DNA from: Pezicula radicicola
Lineage: Eukaryota > Ascomycota > Leotiomycetes > Helotiales > Dermateaceae
Assembly (NCBI GenBank): GCA_003008705.1
Contig: PDUO01000020.1
Location: 188,817 to 252,816 of the forward strand
Reading direction: 5' to 3'
Length of the DNA: 64,000 bases
Shown: positions 10,572 through 23,528 of the stretch, one piece after another
How the letters are laid out: each line of letters opens with the position of its first letter
How positions within the stretch are numbered: the stretch's first letter is position 1
The notes under the pieces: generated by a model
What the model saw: the letters and a program-made list of their open reading frames with translations, nothing else
What the model was told of the DNA's origin: nothing
Database searches by the model: none
Translations under genes and position numbers: made by a program

Positions 10572-13500
10572 GATGAGTTTTGCAGAGCCGGAGGAGCGCG
10601 CCCACGAAGTAGCAGTAGAAATTATGAATAAGAATAAGAATAACTCGGATCGTAGTAAGAGCAATCAATGAGAGGTAAATCGTTAATTACTGTGTACATT
10701 GAAAGGCGGCTGCGGCTGCGAGGATGACGAAGATGACGAGGGTACTTGGTGGTAGTGGTGGTGGTGGTGAGATCATGAATAGAGGCAGGTGGGAGGTTTG
10801 AATGGGAAAAACACAACTGTTTTGGGGAGGTGGTGCTGGCAGTCGTAGAGGCAGAGTGAGTGGTACTTCTCTTGTTCTTCTTCTGTCCGACTTGCTGGAC
10901 ATGGTGGGCTATTCGTATCAATTTGAGGAGGCGGACCTCAGCAGTGCTCCATGGTTGTAGATGCCTGCTAGCTAGGTAGACTCGACCTGCTAGACATGGG
11001 GTGTTGGTGGTTCAGAGATCAACACTGCGGACAATGGACCAGGGGGGGGCTGAACCAGGGGTCAAGAGTACTGTACTAGCCGCAGTAGCGACCAGCGCGA
11101 GCACCGACAGCACTACTGGGACTTTGTTGCGACTGCTGTGGTGACTACTGACTGTGACTGTTGTATGGACCTGCTGGTCTGTAAGGGCCGAGGGCCAAGT
11201 TCCCCCCCAGTGCTCCCCCCCTCCAACCAACCGCCATCTGTGTCCGGCTGTCAAATCAGAGGCCGAGGTTGTCTCGACCACCTGCAAAGGAAGCACATCG
11301 CAGTCTTCCATGCAGGCATCGCCAGACCTTCTCTGCAGAAGTCCTGGAATCCTGATCCTCCTTTTCTCCCCTTCTACTTGCTTTTTGGTCAATTGAAAGG
11401 GGCGTGGCTCCGTACTCTATCGATGTCTTGCATCATGGCGAAACACTAAGCGATCATCACAAGCAATTGTCAAGAGTTGGAGAGGCTCAAGGAGGAAGTT
11501 GACTGGTTGTGTGCTTCTGGTAGTTGAGATTGTGTGGCTCAATCGAGGGGTGTAAATTTAAGGATTAAGTTCATCGGGTCAAGCACGGAAGAAGCTGAAG
11601 CGCAAAGTATTTGGCGGCACTTGACCAATTCCCTTTTTTTATAGACTGGAACTGGCCTCTGTCTGTGATGTGAGGCTGCAAAAAATACTTACGAGAGGTC
11701 AAGATACGGCCAGGTACCGCACACTTCGTAAAAAATAGCATAATTGTGGTCAGTAGCTCGGTGAGTAGTAGGCTGACGCTCCACCGAATTGGCGCTTGCT
11801 TGAAAGCAAGAACTAGTACCGGTATGTACTTCGGACGGTACGGTACTGTACAGCCAAGTAGCAGCGAGATGTGTAGCGTTGTTTGAGGGGCTGCACAGAC
11901 GGAGATGAAGAAACTCTCGTCACTCACTGCCGTACCGTTAAGTGCAAGTATAGCACGTGAAGGAACCGGGCAAAGCTACAAGTAACGGTCCAGCTACGGG
12001 ACTGTCACGGATGTCGGGTACAAAGGAGATACTGAAAGTATGGAGTACTCGTCCCTATACCAAAAAAAAAAGAACGAGGGAAGGCTACTTACTACTTTCG
12101 TCCTTATTACTGCGTTGTATGCATCTTTCGTACTATTTTCGTAGTGCCGTGAGAGAATAAAGAGCCAAGCTTGGAGAGACGCAATCGTGGCCCTTGACTG
12201 GTGGGAGAAAAGGCTTGTGCATGCTTGATTGCCTTTGCCGCCACAGTGCCACACCCTCACATTGTGCCAACACCGTTAAAAAGAATCGTGATGGCGTTTT
12301 TGCGCTGTCGAATTAGGACACCCGCACACGCCAATAAATTCAGCAATGCCGCCGTTGGTCGAATTTTATTCATTTCGCATTTTTCCAGACCCCAAATGAA
12401 TTAATGACGAGGTTTGCCCTCGTTGCACCACCAAGGATAAGGATGGAAAGAACACCCATCCAATTGTTGGACGGGATCTCGGAGACTAAGTCGGGGTGCG
12501 CAGATGTACGTGCAAGGCACAAGCTGGACCTCGGGACCCATGCCTCATGCCCTTATGCCTCACGCACCACGATAAGCATGGCCTTTTAGCATAACAGCAG
12601 AGATAAGAAGCAAAGCTGCTGTCCTGTCTCGCCTGTGAGGCTGTCAACTGCATATGAATGCAGTGCGACAATAAAGTGTGGTGTGGGCGCAGGGTTGGCT
12701 GGTTAGTGGTGGTGGGGAGCTTGAGTATTGAGCATGAGCCTACAAGGGGCTCGAGAACTCCTGGCAGACTGATTGGAGAAGGAAGGAAGATGAAGCTGAC
12801 CTGCTCGTCTCCCATCTTCTCTGATGAAGACAACAAGTTGACAACCAGCCCATCTGTAGCCTGTCAGGAGTCACCAATCCTGCAGCTCCACGACTGGACC
12901 GACTCAACTCATGCTTTGTCTTCGGCGTTCCTATTGTCCTGAGAGGTCTGCTGGTAAATTAATAGTTGCAAAGGATTCCCCTTATTCCCATGACATTGCG
13001 GTATTAGCAACACATAACCCCTCACCCTCGCTTCCATCCATATCTGAGTTCAGCGATGAGACTAAAAGTAAATACTCAACGTCTTCAAGTGTAGTCGAGC
13101 ACGGCCACGGCCACGGCAGTCATGGGAGTCGAATGGTCAATGATGACGGCTTTCCGCGCTTAAAAACGCTTCGTCTTCTTCTTCACGAATGCACGAACAA
13201 ACTCAGGAAGGAAGGAGGGATTCCCAAGCCAGGAAGCCAGGAAGCCAGGATTTCCGCCTCGACCACCCTAAGCTCAAGCACAAAGCACCCCGGTCAAATC
13301 TGCGGTTCGCTCTGCTGCATCCTGCACAACGAACGGGTACTCCACCACCAACCGCTCTAGTCCCGGCCACCATCTCGATCTCCACGAATCAGTGCGCCCC
13401 ATCTGTGTTACCTGCAGGCCCCGCTGCCAGCGCCGAAGCGCTCTCGTGCAGATACTTTACGCTATCACACCCTTGTCGCACGCTAGAAGGCTTCTAGATC

Positions 13501-15584
13501 AGGTTGATGGAAGGGATGGAAGCTTTTCACCGTTCCTTCGTGCCTCCATTCCCAGAGAAAGGTGAGAATTGGCGTATCACACTGCAGCACACCAAAAGCC
13601 CCAGCCTCAGCGTCATTGTGGAAGTCGCCGAAGACCTTCTCGAAGGAAGGGACTATTCCTCTCTGGTGTAGGACCATCTTGACTTTCCTTTCGTATTTCT
13701 AAAAGTTCGTCTGAATTAACCTTTGAAGTCCTCCGAGAGACCATAGAACCCGAGGTAAGAGCCAGCTTGACAGTTGGAGACCCCCACCGGCATCCGAGAC
13801 AGAAAGTAGAGGGGGGATGCTCAGCCGGACATTGATCCCAAAGCTGCCGATTTACTAAGTTTAAAGCTTGTCCACTCAAAGCATATCGACCCGTATCGAT
13901 TCTCCATCTCAACCAGTGAATTCATCAACCTAATCGGACTTTTTGTCTGATAGCACGCCGTCGTTTTTGCAGTTTAAATTGCTTTTTTGTTGCATCTCCT
14001 CTCAGCTTTCGAATCCACCAGATCAGCACTGAAGCAAAGACAGACGGAGTAACCTAACCAACGGTACATCCGAAGCTGAAAAGCACAAAATAGAAAATTG
14101 ACACCAGCAGAGACAAGTACATGTTGTAGTAGTAGCCTTACGTGATAACGCGGTGCAGTTCCCGGAAACCAATGAGAGCGAAGAACACCAGCAATACTCG
14201 AGTTGCCCCTCTCCCCCCTTAAGTCGCATACTGAACTGTAGGCTATGGATGCATTTGCAAGACCTGGGAACAGATGATTACTGACACTATGCTAGGCAGC
14301 TTGGTGAGAACCTAGAATAACTGGATCGCTCATTGGACAGCGCTGAGATGAGTGCAGACTCCCCTTAAAGATACGGGAGTACTCCGTGCCACAAAACGCC
14401 AGTCGCTGTACGAGTAAAGGCTGCTGCTGGAGGTAGTAAGTAGTGACTATGTCACAGTGCGCGCCTGCTGGGATGATTAAAGAGAAAGGAGCTGGTGGAG
14501 AGAAGAAAGGAGGGCTCGTTGGTCGCGAAGCATTCCTCATATTATTCCAGGAGCCGTGATCCGAAGTTGGCTTTTCTCGCTCACCGCTGATTCGACGGAG
14601 AATCTCATATGTCAGGCTCATCTACTCATCGACTCCTCTGCCTGCGATGCCTGCGATGTCTCCGTCCAACTTTGCAAGAGATCTGTGGCGCAGAGAGATA
14701 GAGTTGTGCAGGTCGCATCGCGAAACGGGACAATAATGCTGTATGGAACGTTACCTCCTTCCTGTACGGGATCGGCATCCGTCAACCCCACTACTTTGAG
14801 AACTCAGAACTGATCGAGACACCGCCTTTTGCTGGTGCCCCAGGGCTCAGGTTGCAAAAGAATGAGAATGAGAAAGTCCGAGAGGCAGCGTTCCCGTTAC
14901 CCCCGTGAAGCGCGAGCGCTCAAGAATCCTCGCTCGCCTGACCATGCGCGTCTCAACCTTCTGTCCGGCTCGAACCTGCTTTTCTTTTCCTTGTCCCTGA
15001 ACTAAGAAGTTTAAAATCAAGTACAGCACAGTAGGTGCGGGAGTGGATGTGAGCCTCTAACTCATTTATCATTTGTCATTTTTTGCGCCATTGCCATTCT
15101 GACAGAAAGAGAAACAGATGCAGAGACAGAGAGGCACACCACCGTCATCAAGCATGAAGGTAAATGAAGTAGGAGTTGGTGTGGAGGGTTGAATAGGCTG
15201 ATAGTTGGATAGGGTAAGCTTTCGTACAGTAAGTATAGATGCGGCGTGAGACAACATGCGATCTCCACTGCACCGAATGGAATGCCGTTTAGGCTATGTA
15301 TATATGAGATACTCATAATTGATCGAGACATTTGTTGGCGTGGGGGGAGAAGGAGGGTGCCAGGAAGAGGCTCGGAGGATCTCTTCCCGTGGTGAAATTC
15401 TCGTTGCACGTGATGATAGGAGAAATATCATGCCGTCGCCGGATAACCTTATTTCTACGCCAAGACTTCGAAAATACTGCTCGGTGAAAGAATTTCCAAA
15501 TTCCCATGCAAGATCGCAAATAACAATAATAATATCTTACCATATTGAACTTCCCACGACCCACCTTCCTATAAACTCGCAATC
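10572..15584. other. Five-kilobase gene-free divergent region
   Basis: This long stretch separates the divergent Zn2Cys6 regulator and NOP16. Base composition is balanced, unlike the AT-rich deserts elsewhere. I see no open frame with family-like sequence, only short ones overlapping in several frames. Homopolymer patches occur near 11041 (G-run) and 11201-11220 (C-runs). Long upstream regions with transcribed leaders are common for fungal regulators, so an extended 5' UTR or a non-coding transcript is plausible but not shown. Confidence 0.45.
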
Positions 15585-16340
15585 ATGGGTCGCGAACTCC
15601 AGAAAAAGAAGAATAGGTCTTCGACCGCGAAGATTAGGATGAAGCCCAAGTCCAAGCGTGTCAATCCGTTAGGCAATCCCATCATCGCAGCAAACTGGTA
15701 AGCCACAAACCTCCCATCTCTTCCCCAATTCACTTCAACAACCTGCTAATTCTAATCTTGCAGGAACCAATCCGAGACTCTCACGCAAAACTACAGACGT
15801 CTAGGTCTTACAAGTCGCCTGAATGCCGCCACAGGAGGAATTGAGAAACTTCGCACGGGAAAAGATACACATTCCAAAAGTTCCACGATCAGCAAACTAG
15901 CCATCGAGAATTCCTTCCCTACAACCATCACACCAACCGAAGCAAAAGTAGAACGCGATCCCGAAACAGGAAAGATTATACGCGTAATCCACCCCGGCAA
16001 AAAACCCAACCCTCTGAACGATCCTTTAAATAGTGGTTCGGAAGACGATGAAGAAAAAGAGTATGAGGAGTTTAATGGTTTTGAGGGCGAGGAGCAAAAT
16101 AAGGAGAAGAATGATATTGTGAGGAGGTTGGAGGAGTTGGCTAGTAGGGAGGCTCCGAAGAAGGAACGGACGCAGAGTGAGAGGGAACGGGAATGGATTG
16201 AGACGTTAGTGCGTGCACATGGTGACGATTATGGGCGTATGTTCCGGGACCGCAAACTTAATCCTATGCAACAGACTGAGGCGGATATTAAGAGGAGAGT
16301 TGTTAAGTGGAGGGCCAAGGGTGGTGTGGTTGCTCAGTAG
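15585..16340 (+). CDS. NOP16: Nop16, 60S ribosome biogenesis protein
   Basis: Two exons (15585-15697, 15764-16340) encode 229 residues. The start MGRELQKKKNRSSTAKIRMK and the IIAANWNQSETLTQNYRRLG segment spanning the intron are diagnostic of Nop16. So is the C-terminal WIETLVRAHGDDYGRMFRDR block followed by DIKRRVVKW. Nop16 is a small nucleolar protein of early 60S pre-ribosomal particles. The basic N-terminus fits a nucleolar signal, and an acidic stretch (SEDDEEKEYEEF) lies near residue 145. The first intron splits a Trp codon. The length matches fungal orthologues. With RIX1 8 kb away, two ribosome-assembly genes share this core block; I see no sign that they are linked functionally by position. 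Confidence 0.95.
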
Positions 16341-17508
16341 TGTTGGTGTAGAGTGGATGTTGGATTGGAAAATTGAGGAGTGGGTTGATGTGAAAAATTG
16401 CTTTGGCATGGTTGGATTGGCGTTCTGGGCGTCGGAGATATTGTACTGGTCATTGAAACATGAAGATGCGTACGTGTTCCATCTCGAGGGAAGCATGTAT
16501 TCGCTGAAGAATGCGGGATCTCACATAAAATACTACTACTATCCAACAAGTCGATCCTCTTAAGGACTCTCGGTCTCAAGTCAAGACCTCAACTTCATTC
16601 CTACTTCGACACGACTTCCGCAGAAAGAATAAAGCTAATAATGAAGAAAGAGAAAAATTTATTTAACAACTATGCATAACCTAAAAGATATATCAGCCCC
16701 TACACAACCTACCTTCAGTCCTCGAAAGAATTATCTCCATATCTTCTCCTTACCTTTATGAGCTTTAGTCAGGCAAGTTACTCAATTAAGTGACTTAGAG
16801 GCTGGTGGTAGTACCTCTATGTTTATATAGATTCCGATCAACTTCTTCATTTACAAATCAATTAGCCCCATATATAAGATTGCTAAATCTATCGTATCGT
16901 GGAAACCTGGTGTCGTTGAATAAAAGATGACCAAAAGCTAGGTTACTAATATATATGTCGCTACCTACCGAGGTAGAGTACTCGTATATTTCGCTTTTCG
17001 TAATGATTCGAGTTAACAATATTTTCTTTACAACTTCACGCGCCGCAACAAATGTACATGCAAGTACCAGTAAAATTTACACACCCTACAACAACTCACA
17101 TCTCAAAGAATAACATGAATCAAATGAATCAAAAGCTCTCCCAAAGCGTAATTATATTCGTACAGTAGTAACTTTGTTCTAAACTGAATTAGAATGCCAA
17201 TCAAGCCAGGCAACAACTTCGATTCACAGCCACCAAAAAGCGGCACAGCAAGTCAGATAAATAATCGACCCTCAAACCTCAAGTCCTTTATTCCTATCAG
17301 GACTTTCTAAGTGAGAGTCCTATATCGCCCAATTATTCACAATAATCACCAAACCCAAGTTCCTTCCAAGCCGAGAAGAAATTCAGCATATATACATCAC
17401 ACTAACTCACTCTCACCAACAAGCACCCATTCAATAAACCATACTCCCATTCCCTCTCCAATCAAAACTCGAATATCCAAACTACATAACACAACACCAA
17501 AAACAACA
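16341..17508. other. Intergenic between NOP16 and DUF7730-like gene
   Basis: AT-rich spacer with no gene. It contains one copy of a dispersed TTACTCAATTAAGTGACTTA motif near 16779-16799 that recurs in other gene flanks. The last 200 bases are C/A-rich and free of stops in one frame, which is probably 5' UTR. Confidence 0.5.
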
Positions 17509-18843
17509 ATGCAAAAAGAAAAACCCAACCTCACCCTCAAAAAAGCAGTAAAGAAACTAGGAAATGGTCTCGCAATAGCCGGTCTAGCAATAATCTGCTG
17601 TCCCTTCTTCATCCTAGTAGCCTGCGGATGTATACGAATCTGCCCATGCGGTAACGCACGACAAGCCGAAAGACGAGATAAAAAATATGCTCAAATCATG
17701 GCTAAGAGATCTAAGAATGAACCAGTACCATTATCATGTAAAAAACATGGAAGAAGAAGAAGAGTTTCGATTTCTGAGAGACATACTGTAGTATCAAGAT
17801 CACGAAGTAATTTCTCTTCTATACAGAGATTTTTTAGTGGTGAGAAAGGGAAAGAAAGAGGGGGAGATGATTGGGATATTTGTTTTTTAATGAGACTTCC
17901 AGTGGAGGTTAGAAGGAAAATCTGGATCGAAGTCCTTGGAGATGACGTTTTACATATTCTTCAATTACCAAAGAGATTAGGACATAAAAGATGTATATTC
18001 CCATTATCATCTCAACACCAAAACCAACACCAACACACTTCCTCAACCTCATCATCATCATCATCAAAAGAAACAACCCTCCCACCCTTCTACGACTCAA
18101 CCCGCCTCCACTGTTTCGGAATCCTAATCGTCACATTCACCAACCAAGACCAAATAATCCTCCGCAGCCTCCCAAACTCAAAAAAATACCGATACGGAGA
18201 CCCCCTCGACAAAGACCAAAAATCCGATAACTCCCTCTCCCTCCTCCTCACCTCCCGAAAAATCTACACAGAAACCATGTCAATCCTCTATAAAACCAAT
18301 ACATTCGATATAAACCACCCTTCAACCCTCCTCTACCTCTCCAAAACCATTCCTTCTTCTCACCTCTCTAAAATTAAGTATCTTCAAATACGGTACGCTG
18401 CTCTTTTTAGGTTTAAAGAGGGTTCGACGGTTAGGGGATGGGATGCTTTGGGGATTGAAGTGAGAGGAGGGAGGAGGAATGGAAGTGTTGATTCAGTTGA
18501 GGTTTGGGAGGGGATGTGTGAGGTTATTGTGAAGGAAATGAAGGGGTTAAGGGTTTTGAGATTGGAGTTGACTGGGTTTCCTGATGAGGAACATTTGGGG
18601 GTTGGGGTTAGGGAGAGGGAGGATGTTGTAGGTCGTTGTTTGGAGGGGATCGTTGGGAAGAGAAAGGTTTTGGAGGTTGGAGATAGGGAGGATGGGTTAG
18701 AAGGTGGATTAGAGGGTGGGATTAGGGGATTAGATGATTTTGGATTAAGGCTTTGGGGGTCTGGGAGGGTGGATGAGGGGGAGGAGATTGATATTAAGGG
18801 GTTGGAGAGGAGGTTGAGGGGGATTGTTTGTAGCGGGAAGTAA
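17509..18843 (+). CDS. DUF7730-like protein with N-terminal membrane segment
   Basis: A single exon encodes 444 residues. A hydrophobic, Cys-containing segment (GLAIAGLAIICCPFFILVAC, about residues 24-43) is followed by a basic linker. Next comes the block FLMRLPVEVRRKIWIEVLGD near residue 128, which is the hallmark of the F-box-like/DUF7730 proteins expanded in Leotiomycetes and other filamentous ascomycetes. Their function is unknown. I start at the ATG at 17509 because it directly precedes the conserved start; an in-frame ATG at 17311 would add a Thr/Pro-rich leader that reads like untranslated sequence. The coding strand switches sharply from C-rich (before 18350) to G-rich (after 18410); see findings. 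Confidence 0.75.
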   Translation: MQKEKPNLTLKKAVKKLGNGLAIAGLAIICCPFFILVACGCIRICPCGNARQAERRDKKYAQIMAKRSKNEPVPLSCKKHGRRRRVSISERHTVVSRSRSNFSSIQRFFSGEKGKERGGDDWDICFLMRLPVEVRRKIWIEVLGDDVLHILQLPKRLGHKRCIFPLSSQHQNQHQHTSSTSSSSSSKETTLPPFYDSTRLHCFGILIVTFTNQDQIILRSLPNSKKYRYGDPLDKDQKSDNSLSLLLTSRKIYTETMSILYKTNTFDINHPSTLLYLSKTIPSSHLSKIKYLQIRYAALFRFKEGSTVRGWDALGIEVRGGRRNGSVDSVEVWEGMCEVIVKEMKGLRVLRLELTGFPDEEHLGVGVREREDVVGRCLEGIVGKRKVLEVGDREDGLEGGLEGGIRGLDDFGLRLWGSGRVDEGEEIDIKGLERRLRGIVCSGK

Positions 18844-19603
18844 TAAATAAGAGTTTGATTCTTCTACATAAACTAGAATATCTCTGGTGGATTTCGTATC
18901 GCTATATGATTTTATTAACTTTAATGCTTATCTAAATATACCTAGGGTACCTGATTTGACTTAAGGTAACTTAGTTGATCTAAGTAACCTAGTTAATTTA
19001 AATAACTCAATTAAATCACTTAACTTAATAATTATTCCCACTTGACAGCATTATATTCTCCCCGTCTAAAAGATTATTAAATAAACAAATAGGCATACTT
19101 TCACTTCCTAATACTTTCTTTCTATTCATCTACAAAACTCTACCAACACTAGACTAAGAGCAAGAGTCTAGTATCTATAAAAACCATCAAATCTACATGG
19201 TTGCGGCTTAACTAAAATCAATAAATCAAACTGATTTACCAAACTTCCCATAGAAGTAAAGTAAGAACCTCTCTCTGGGAGCTTCTTCCGGAGACTTTAC
19301 AACCAAATCCCAAAAGCCAGTTCATCCGGTGTCTGTTTCAATAGTTACGCTGTTTTGTTTTTGAACTTGAAGAGTATTCAATCGCGTTCAAGTGGAGATG
19401 ACTTACCTCCATTTATCTTAGTTCTTATCACATCGAACTACGGTTTACAACGGGATCAGATTTAGGGCCAAAGAGTAGAATTAGTATATTTGTATGTACG
19501 ACGCGAACACACTTTGTACAATAAAATCACACTTGCGCTAAGATCATGATACCGCCATCTATCCCAGTCTCCATCCGGCATTTGGTGCATCTGATTTATA
19601 AAC
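18844..19603. other. Convergent 3' flanks, AT-rich
   Basis: No gene is visible. Around 18955-19025 lies a cluster of short repeated words (AACTTAGTT, AAGTAACCTAGTTAA, AACTCAATTAAATCACTTAA) related to the motif near 16779 and to the minisatellite at 37.9 kb. Confidence 0.5.
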
Positions 19604-22600
19604 CTACAAAACGTAACTACCTAAGGCCTCATAACCCCTAACACCTCTCCCTTCCTCAAGCTCAACACACCACCATAGTACACTCTTCGCTTTTTCCACT
19701 TGACCTCCTTCCTCGTAGGCTCTTGCGAGAGCAAACCACGCTTCCGAGTTGTTCCAACCCGTGCCGAGCTTCGTGAGAGTAGAAAGGAGACCATATGCCC
19801 GGTCTCGGGCAGCGAGGCGGTCGAGCTGCGCTGTTTCAGGCGAGGAATTTGAGAAAGTGTAGGGCGAGAGAGGTGTAGGGGCGGTGGCTGTTGTAGATGA
19901 GATAGCGAGACCAAGAGGGCCAGGTTGCAGAGGAATCGTGGACGATGGGTTGGTGGAGGGCTTTGGATTTGATGTCGTGGAGAGTGTTGTATTTGTTGCG
20001 CTGGCAGAAACAGTTGCTTGTAAGCCTGGGAAATCAAGTACTGGTTCAGCGGGTGTTGGTGGGAGCACTTCTGTATAGATGTCGAGTAGGATATTAGAAA
20101 GGCCAACAATGGCAGATGGGTGGTCTGGAAAATGGTTCAGGGCAGACTCAAAGTTGCTGAGGGCAGCATAAGGAGACGATTCAGCAAGTGCAAGATAGCC
20201 ACGCTATGAGATGTTAGCTTCGCAAGGTTATATTTGGTGGTGTCAATGACTTACGTCGGAAAATACGTCGCCACATAATTCCGAGACGCTCTTTCCGCCG
20301 CCCCATCCGGCATGTTCAACAGAAACAGTACCGGTGGTATCTCTAGAGACATCCTCTTCGAGGGATTGTGTGAGCTTGGAAGCCTCTTCTATGGCACCCC
20401 GACAATCTTCGTACATGGATGCTCGACGGTAAAAGCCGGCTATGAGAAGCCATACTTTGACCAGAATAGCCGCACGGCGTCGTCTCTGTTGGTTTTTTGA
20501 GAACTGAACTGCTGGTGTTGTTCGTGAAGCATAAGTTGATATCGACGGCAAACGCCCATCTTGAGCTAGTTCTGCGTCTGGATGAGCAAGCTTGAGTTCT
20601 TTCTGTCTATGTGACATGTTCTGTGATTTTGGTGGTAATGGCTTTGATGGAGATCCCTTTACTAATGATTGAGCCGATATAGTTTCCGGTGAAATAGCCA
20701 AGCCCACCGGAGTTCCACGAGTAGCATTACTTATCCATTCCTCACGGTTCTGACTGTCTACGGGTGGAGTGAAGAATTGCTCACCCTCCACAACGGTGGC
20801 ACTGTGTCCTTGAGATCTAGAGCGCATTCTTCCAGCGCTATTACTTCGATTTCGTGGACTGCCAGAACTCATTTTCCTAGAAAGACTTTCACTTCGTTTT
20901 TCAAGTTTACCATTGTGTGGGGGTGGATGATCTTTGATATGTCCATGGAGATGTTTCTTAGCAACCCTGCCGTCCTCGCCTTTCTCGTTTGTCACAGATA
21001 TCGTAGGCGCTGTACTTGCCATAGTTTGTGGCCGAGTTTGAACAAGAGTATTATCACTTGCCAAAGAAGTAGTGGTCTGTGTGTTTCGAATAGACCGCCG
21101 ACGACCTGAACGTCCGAATATGCTGCCTTTGATACTCTTAATAGTTCCCGCCGAACTTGGTGGCGGAGGCAAGAAAGCTGTCTGCTGGGGAACTGCAGTA
21201 GCAGTGTCCCTCTGTGGATCACCGAAAAGACGTGAATATAAACTAAGAAGTTCATCGCTAGCGTTGACGGCAACGTCTGGGCCTTCGAGAACCTCAATAA
21301 TTGCCAGTTGCGTCATCTTCACTTCAAGAACGTTGTTCTTCTCGGAATCCGTCATATCATCAACGACACCTTCAGCATGCGGTTGCCCATTCAAATGCTC
21401 GCTTCGATATTCGCCATTGAACTCACCGTCGCCGAAGAGATTTCTAGGATCTTGAAATTGTTCAAAAGCTCCTTCGCATGCTCGTGCAGCTGTGATAAAC
21501 TCTTGACGTGCGCTTAGTAAAAGTGCCAGTAGATGCCATAATGGAATCAGCGATCGTTCTCTAGCAAACCGTCCTGCATAGGGTTTGAGGTCAAGTTGTG
21601 TGCTTGTTGTGCCCTGTTTTTGAGGAAGAAGTGCTGCCTTGACCACTTCTACAGCAGCTCCAAGCTCCCTTCGCTCTGCTAGAACCACACCTAGAGCAAA
21701 GAGGGTTTCGATGTCATTTGTGCTGTGATACTCCGGTAGAAGCGACTTGCGGAAGCACTTAATTGCTCGTAATTGCACCTCCCCCCGAGACGAAGCATCG
21801 AATGTAAGACGGCCCCACTGAGCATGCCCAATGCCAATACAGCGCCAGGCAATGGCGAACATCCTTGGTGATATTTTTGTCCCCAGGTTTGGCAGGTTTC
21901 CATTCTCAAGGCGATGGCCGTTTCCGTTGGATACATCAATCGAGGCTTGGCTAGGATGGTGCTTTTCCAGCCAGTCTTCGAAGTATAAGCCAAGATCCTT
22001 TGCCTTTTCAGCACCCTGCAAAGATCCATACCGACATAAAGCTCTAATGCATTCTGAAGCAGTTTTAAGCACTGTTTCGTCGTCGTCGAGACCGTGCTCT
22101 GGTTCACCCGTCTTTTCAACTCGAGCCTTTCCCCTCTTTACAATCTCTAGATAGGTATCGAATGCTTTGAATGCAAGGTCGAACTCTGCAACTGCCTGAT
22201 GAACCGTAAATAAATGGCGCAAAATTGCTGTTGAATGAAACGTCTTGGTTGCAGCTCTGTACAGAATATCGAGAACACCTCTGCTGACTGCTTCAGATCC
22301 ACCCTCTCCAAGATCTTCCTCCTTCCAATCGCATCCGCAAAGCACATGCCAATTTGCCATAACAATCTCAACAAAAGATTCAACCTCCACGTTCGCTTCG
22401 TCTGCTCCGGGGAATGCAGTTTCGTTTAGAAGTAATGTTTCGTACTTCGCCTCAACCCCCTTCAATTCAGCTCGCTGCTGAAGTCTAGTCGATGCTTGAG
22501 CATATGCTGGTGTGAGAGACGTTGTTGGGTATGGAAGCTCTTGTTGGAGAAGGTCCGAAATGGTGATATAATATTCCCTCCAAACATGACGTCTAGGGAC

Positions 22601-23528
22601 GTCCGAGTTTGGTGCTCGCCCGCCCGCTGGTAGTGAAGTTTGAGAGTCCCAGAATCTGGACCAGGAACGGAATGCCGACAGAGTCTCGGTCTCCAGAACA
22701 GATGAAATCTTCGATTTGATTGCATAGCTCGAGACCATGCAAAATGAAGTCAAAAATAACTCTGTCCAGGATTTAAATTCTTTCCCATCCTTTGCCGGGC
22801 CCGAAACACTCGATAAGATTGGTAGACCCGATTCAAAGGTCTCTATAGCCTCGGCGACCACACCAGTCCTATGTTGTGAGCTTCCCTTGATGTATAGGGC
22901 TTTCAAAGCACAGACTTTTGTCCACTGAACAGACTCCTTGTTTGTCCCATCAAGTTGCGCGTAATCTTGCTCTATACTATAAGGAAGTCTTGATGCAGCC
23001 AGCGCAGGCTCTCCAAGATACCAATGCAGCCATCCAAGGCAAACTTGGGCCTGGAACTCATCCTCGACGCGCAATTGCTCGGCGTCTATTGCCGCTATTA
23101 ACTGCGGTATATAGTTTGATATGGCTTGGGCCCTCACCGTTTTCACGGTCGTAGCCGTCGAGGGTCGAGAGTTAGGGAGATGAGGACTCGAGGGTGTGTT
23201 TTTGGAAGCCTGTGTGATGGCATGTTCGCATTCGGCCGTCAAAGTCAGACCTGCTTCGTTAACTTTCTGTTAAGGAGAATACCGCGAGATTGCGTAGTTG
23301 GGCTCTTAAGGGTGTCGTCGACGTACAAGTCCTGTCAGGCGCATGCTTCCTGATTTTTCTGACCAGCTCTGGCACATTGTCCCAGTTTCCCTCGCAGCGC
23401 GCCTCATCCAGCAGCCGTATGTAGTGTGCAGCCTTGGTAGGATCGTGCTAGATGTAGAACAGTTGTCAGAAGCAGTTGCGCATGGAGGGAAAGGCCCCTA
23501 GGACATAGGGCACTGGACTTACAGTCAT
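19604..23528 (-). CDS. YPP1: Ypp1/TTC7-like TPR scaffold of the PI4-kinase complex
   Basis: Four exons (23528-23523, 23447-23327, 23250-20255, 20203-19604) encode 1240 residues. Ypp1 (TTC7 in animals) bridges the Stt4/PI4KIIIalpha lipid kinase to its plasma-membrane anchor Efr3, and yeast Ypp1 was also linked to endocytosis. The N-terminus reads HDPTKAAHYIRLLDEARCEG and then KIRKHAPDRTCLTLTAECEH, as in fungal orthologues. Helical TPR-like repeats fill the protein, for example around AQVCLGWLHWYLGEPALAAS. A Ser/basic-rich, probably disordered insertion spans roughly residues 680-850. TPR units return before the tail WFALARAYEEGG and YEALGSYVL. The first coding exon holds only ATG ACT. The frame running into 23250 has no ATG of its own, which supports this split start. 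Confidence 0.9.

Noticed and set aside
10571..10664. N-terminal extension of the Zn2Cys6 factor resembling a signal peptide
   Set aside because: A DNA-binding regulator should not be secreted. The ATG at 10571 sits just before the conserved N-terminus, and the upstream codons look like 5' UTR.
10231..10671. Plus-strand open frame antisense to the zinc-cluster gene
   Set aside because: It is a shadow of the real coding strand; the minus strand carries the zinc-cluster motif and proper splice sites.
17311..17508. Upstream in-frame start for the DUF7730-like protein
   Set aside because: The added 66 residues are Thr/Pro/His-rich and look like translated leader.
23238..23250. YPP1 start inside the large exon (TTG at 23242)
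   Set aside because: It is not an ATG; homology continues upstream through two further exons to ATG at 23528.
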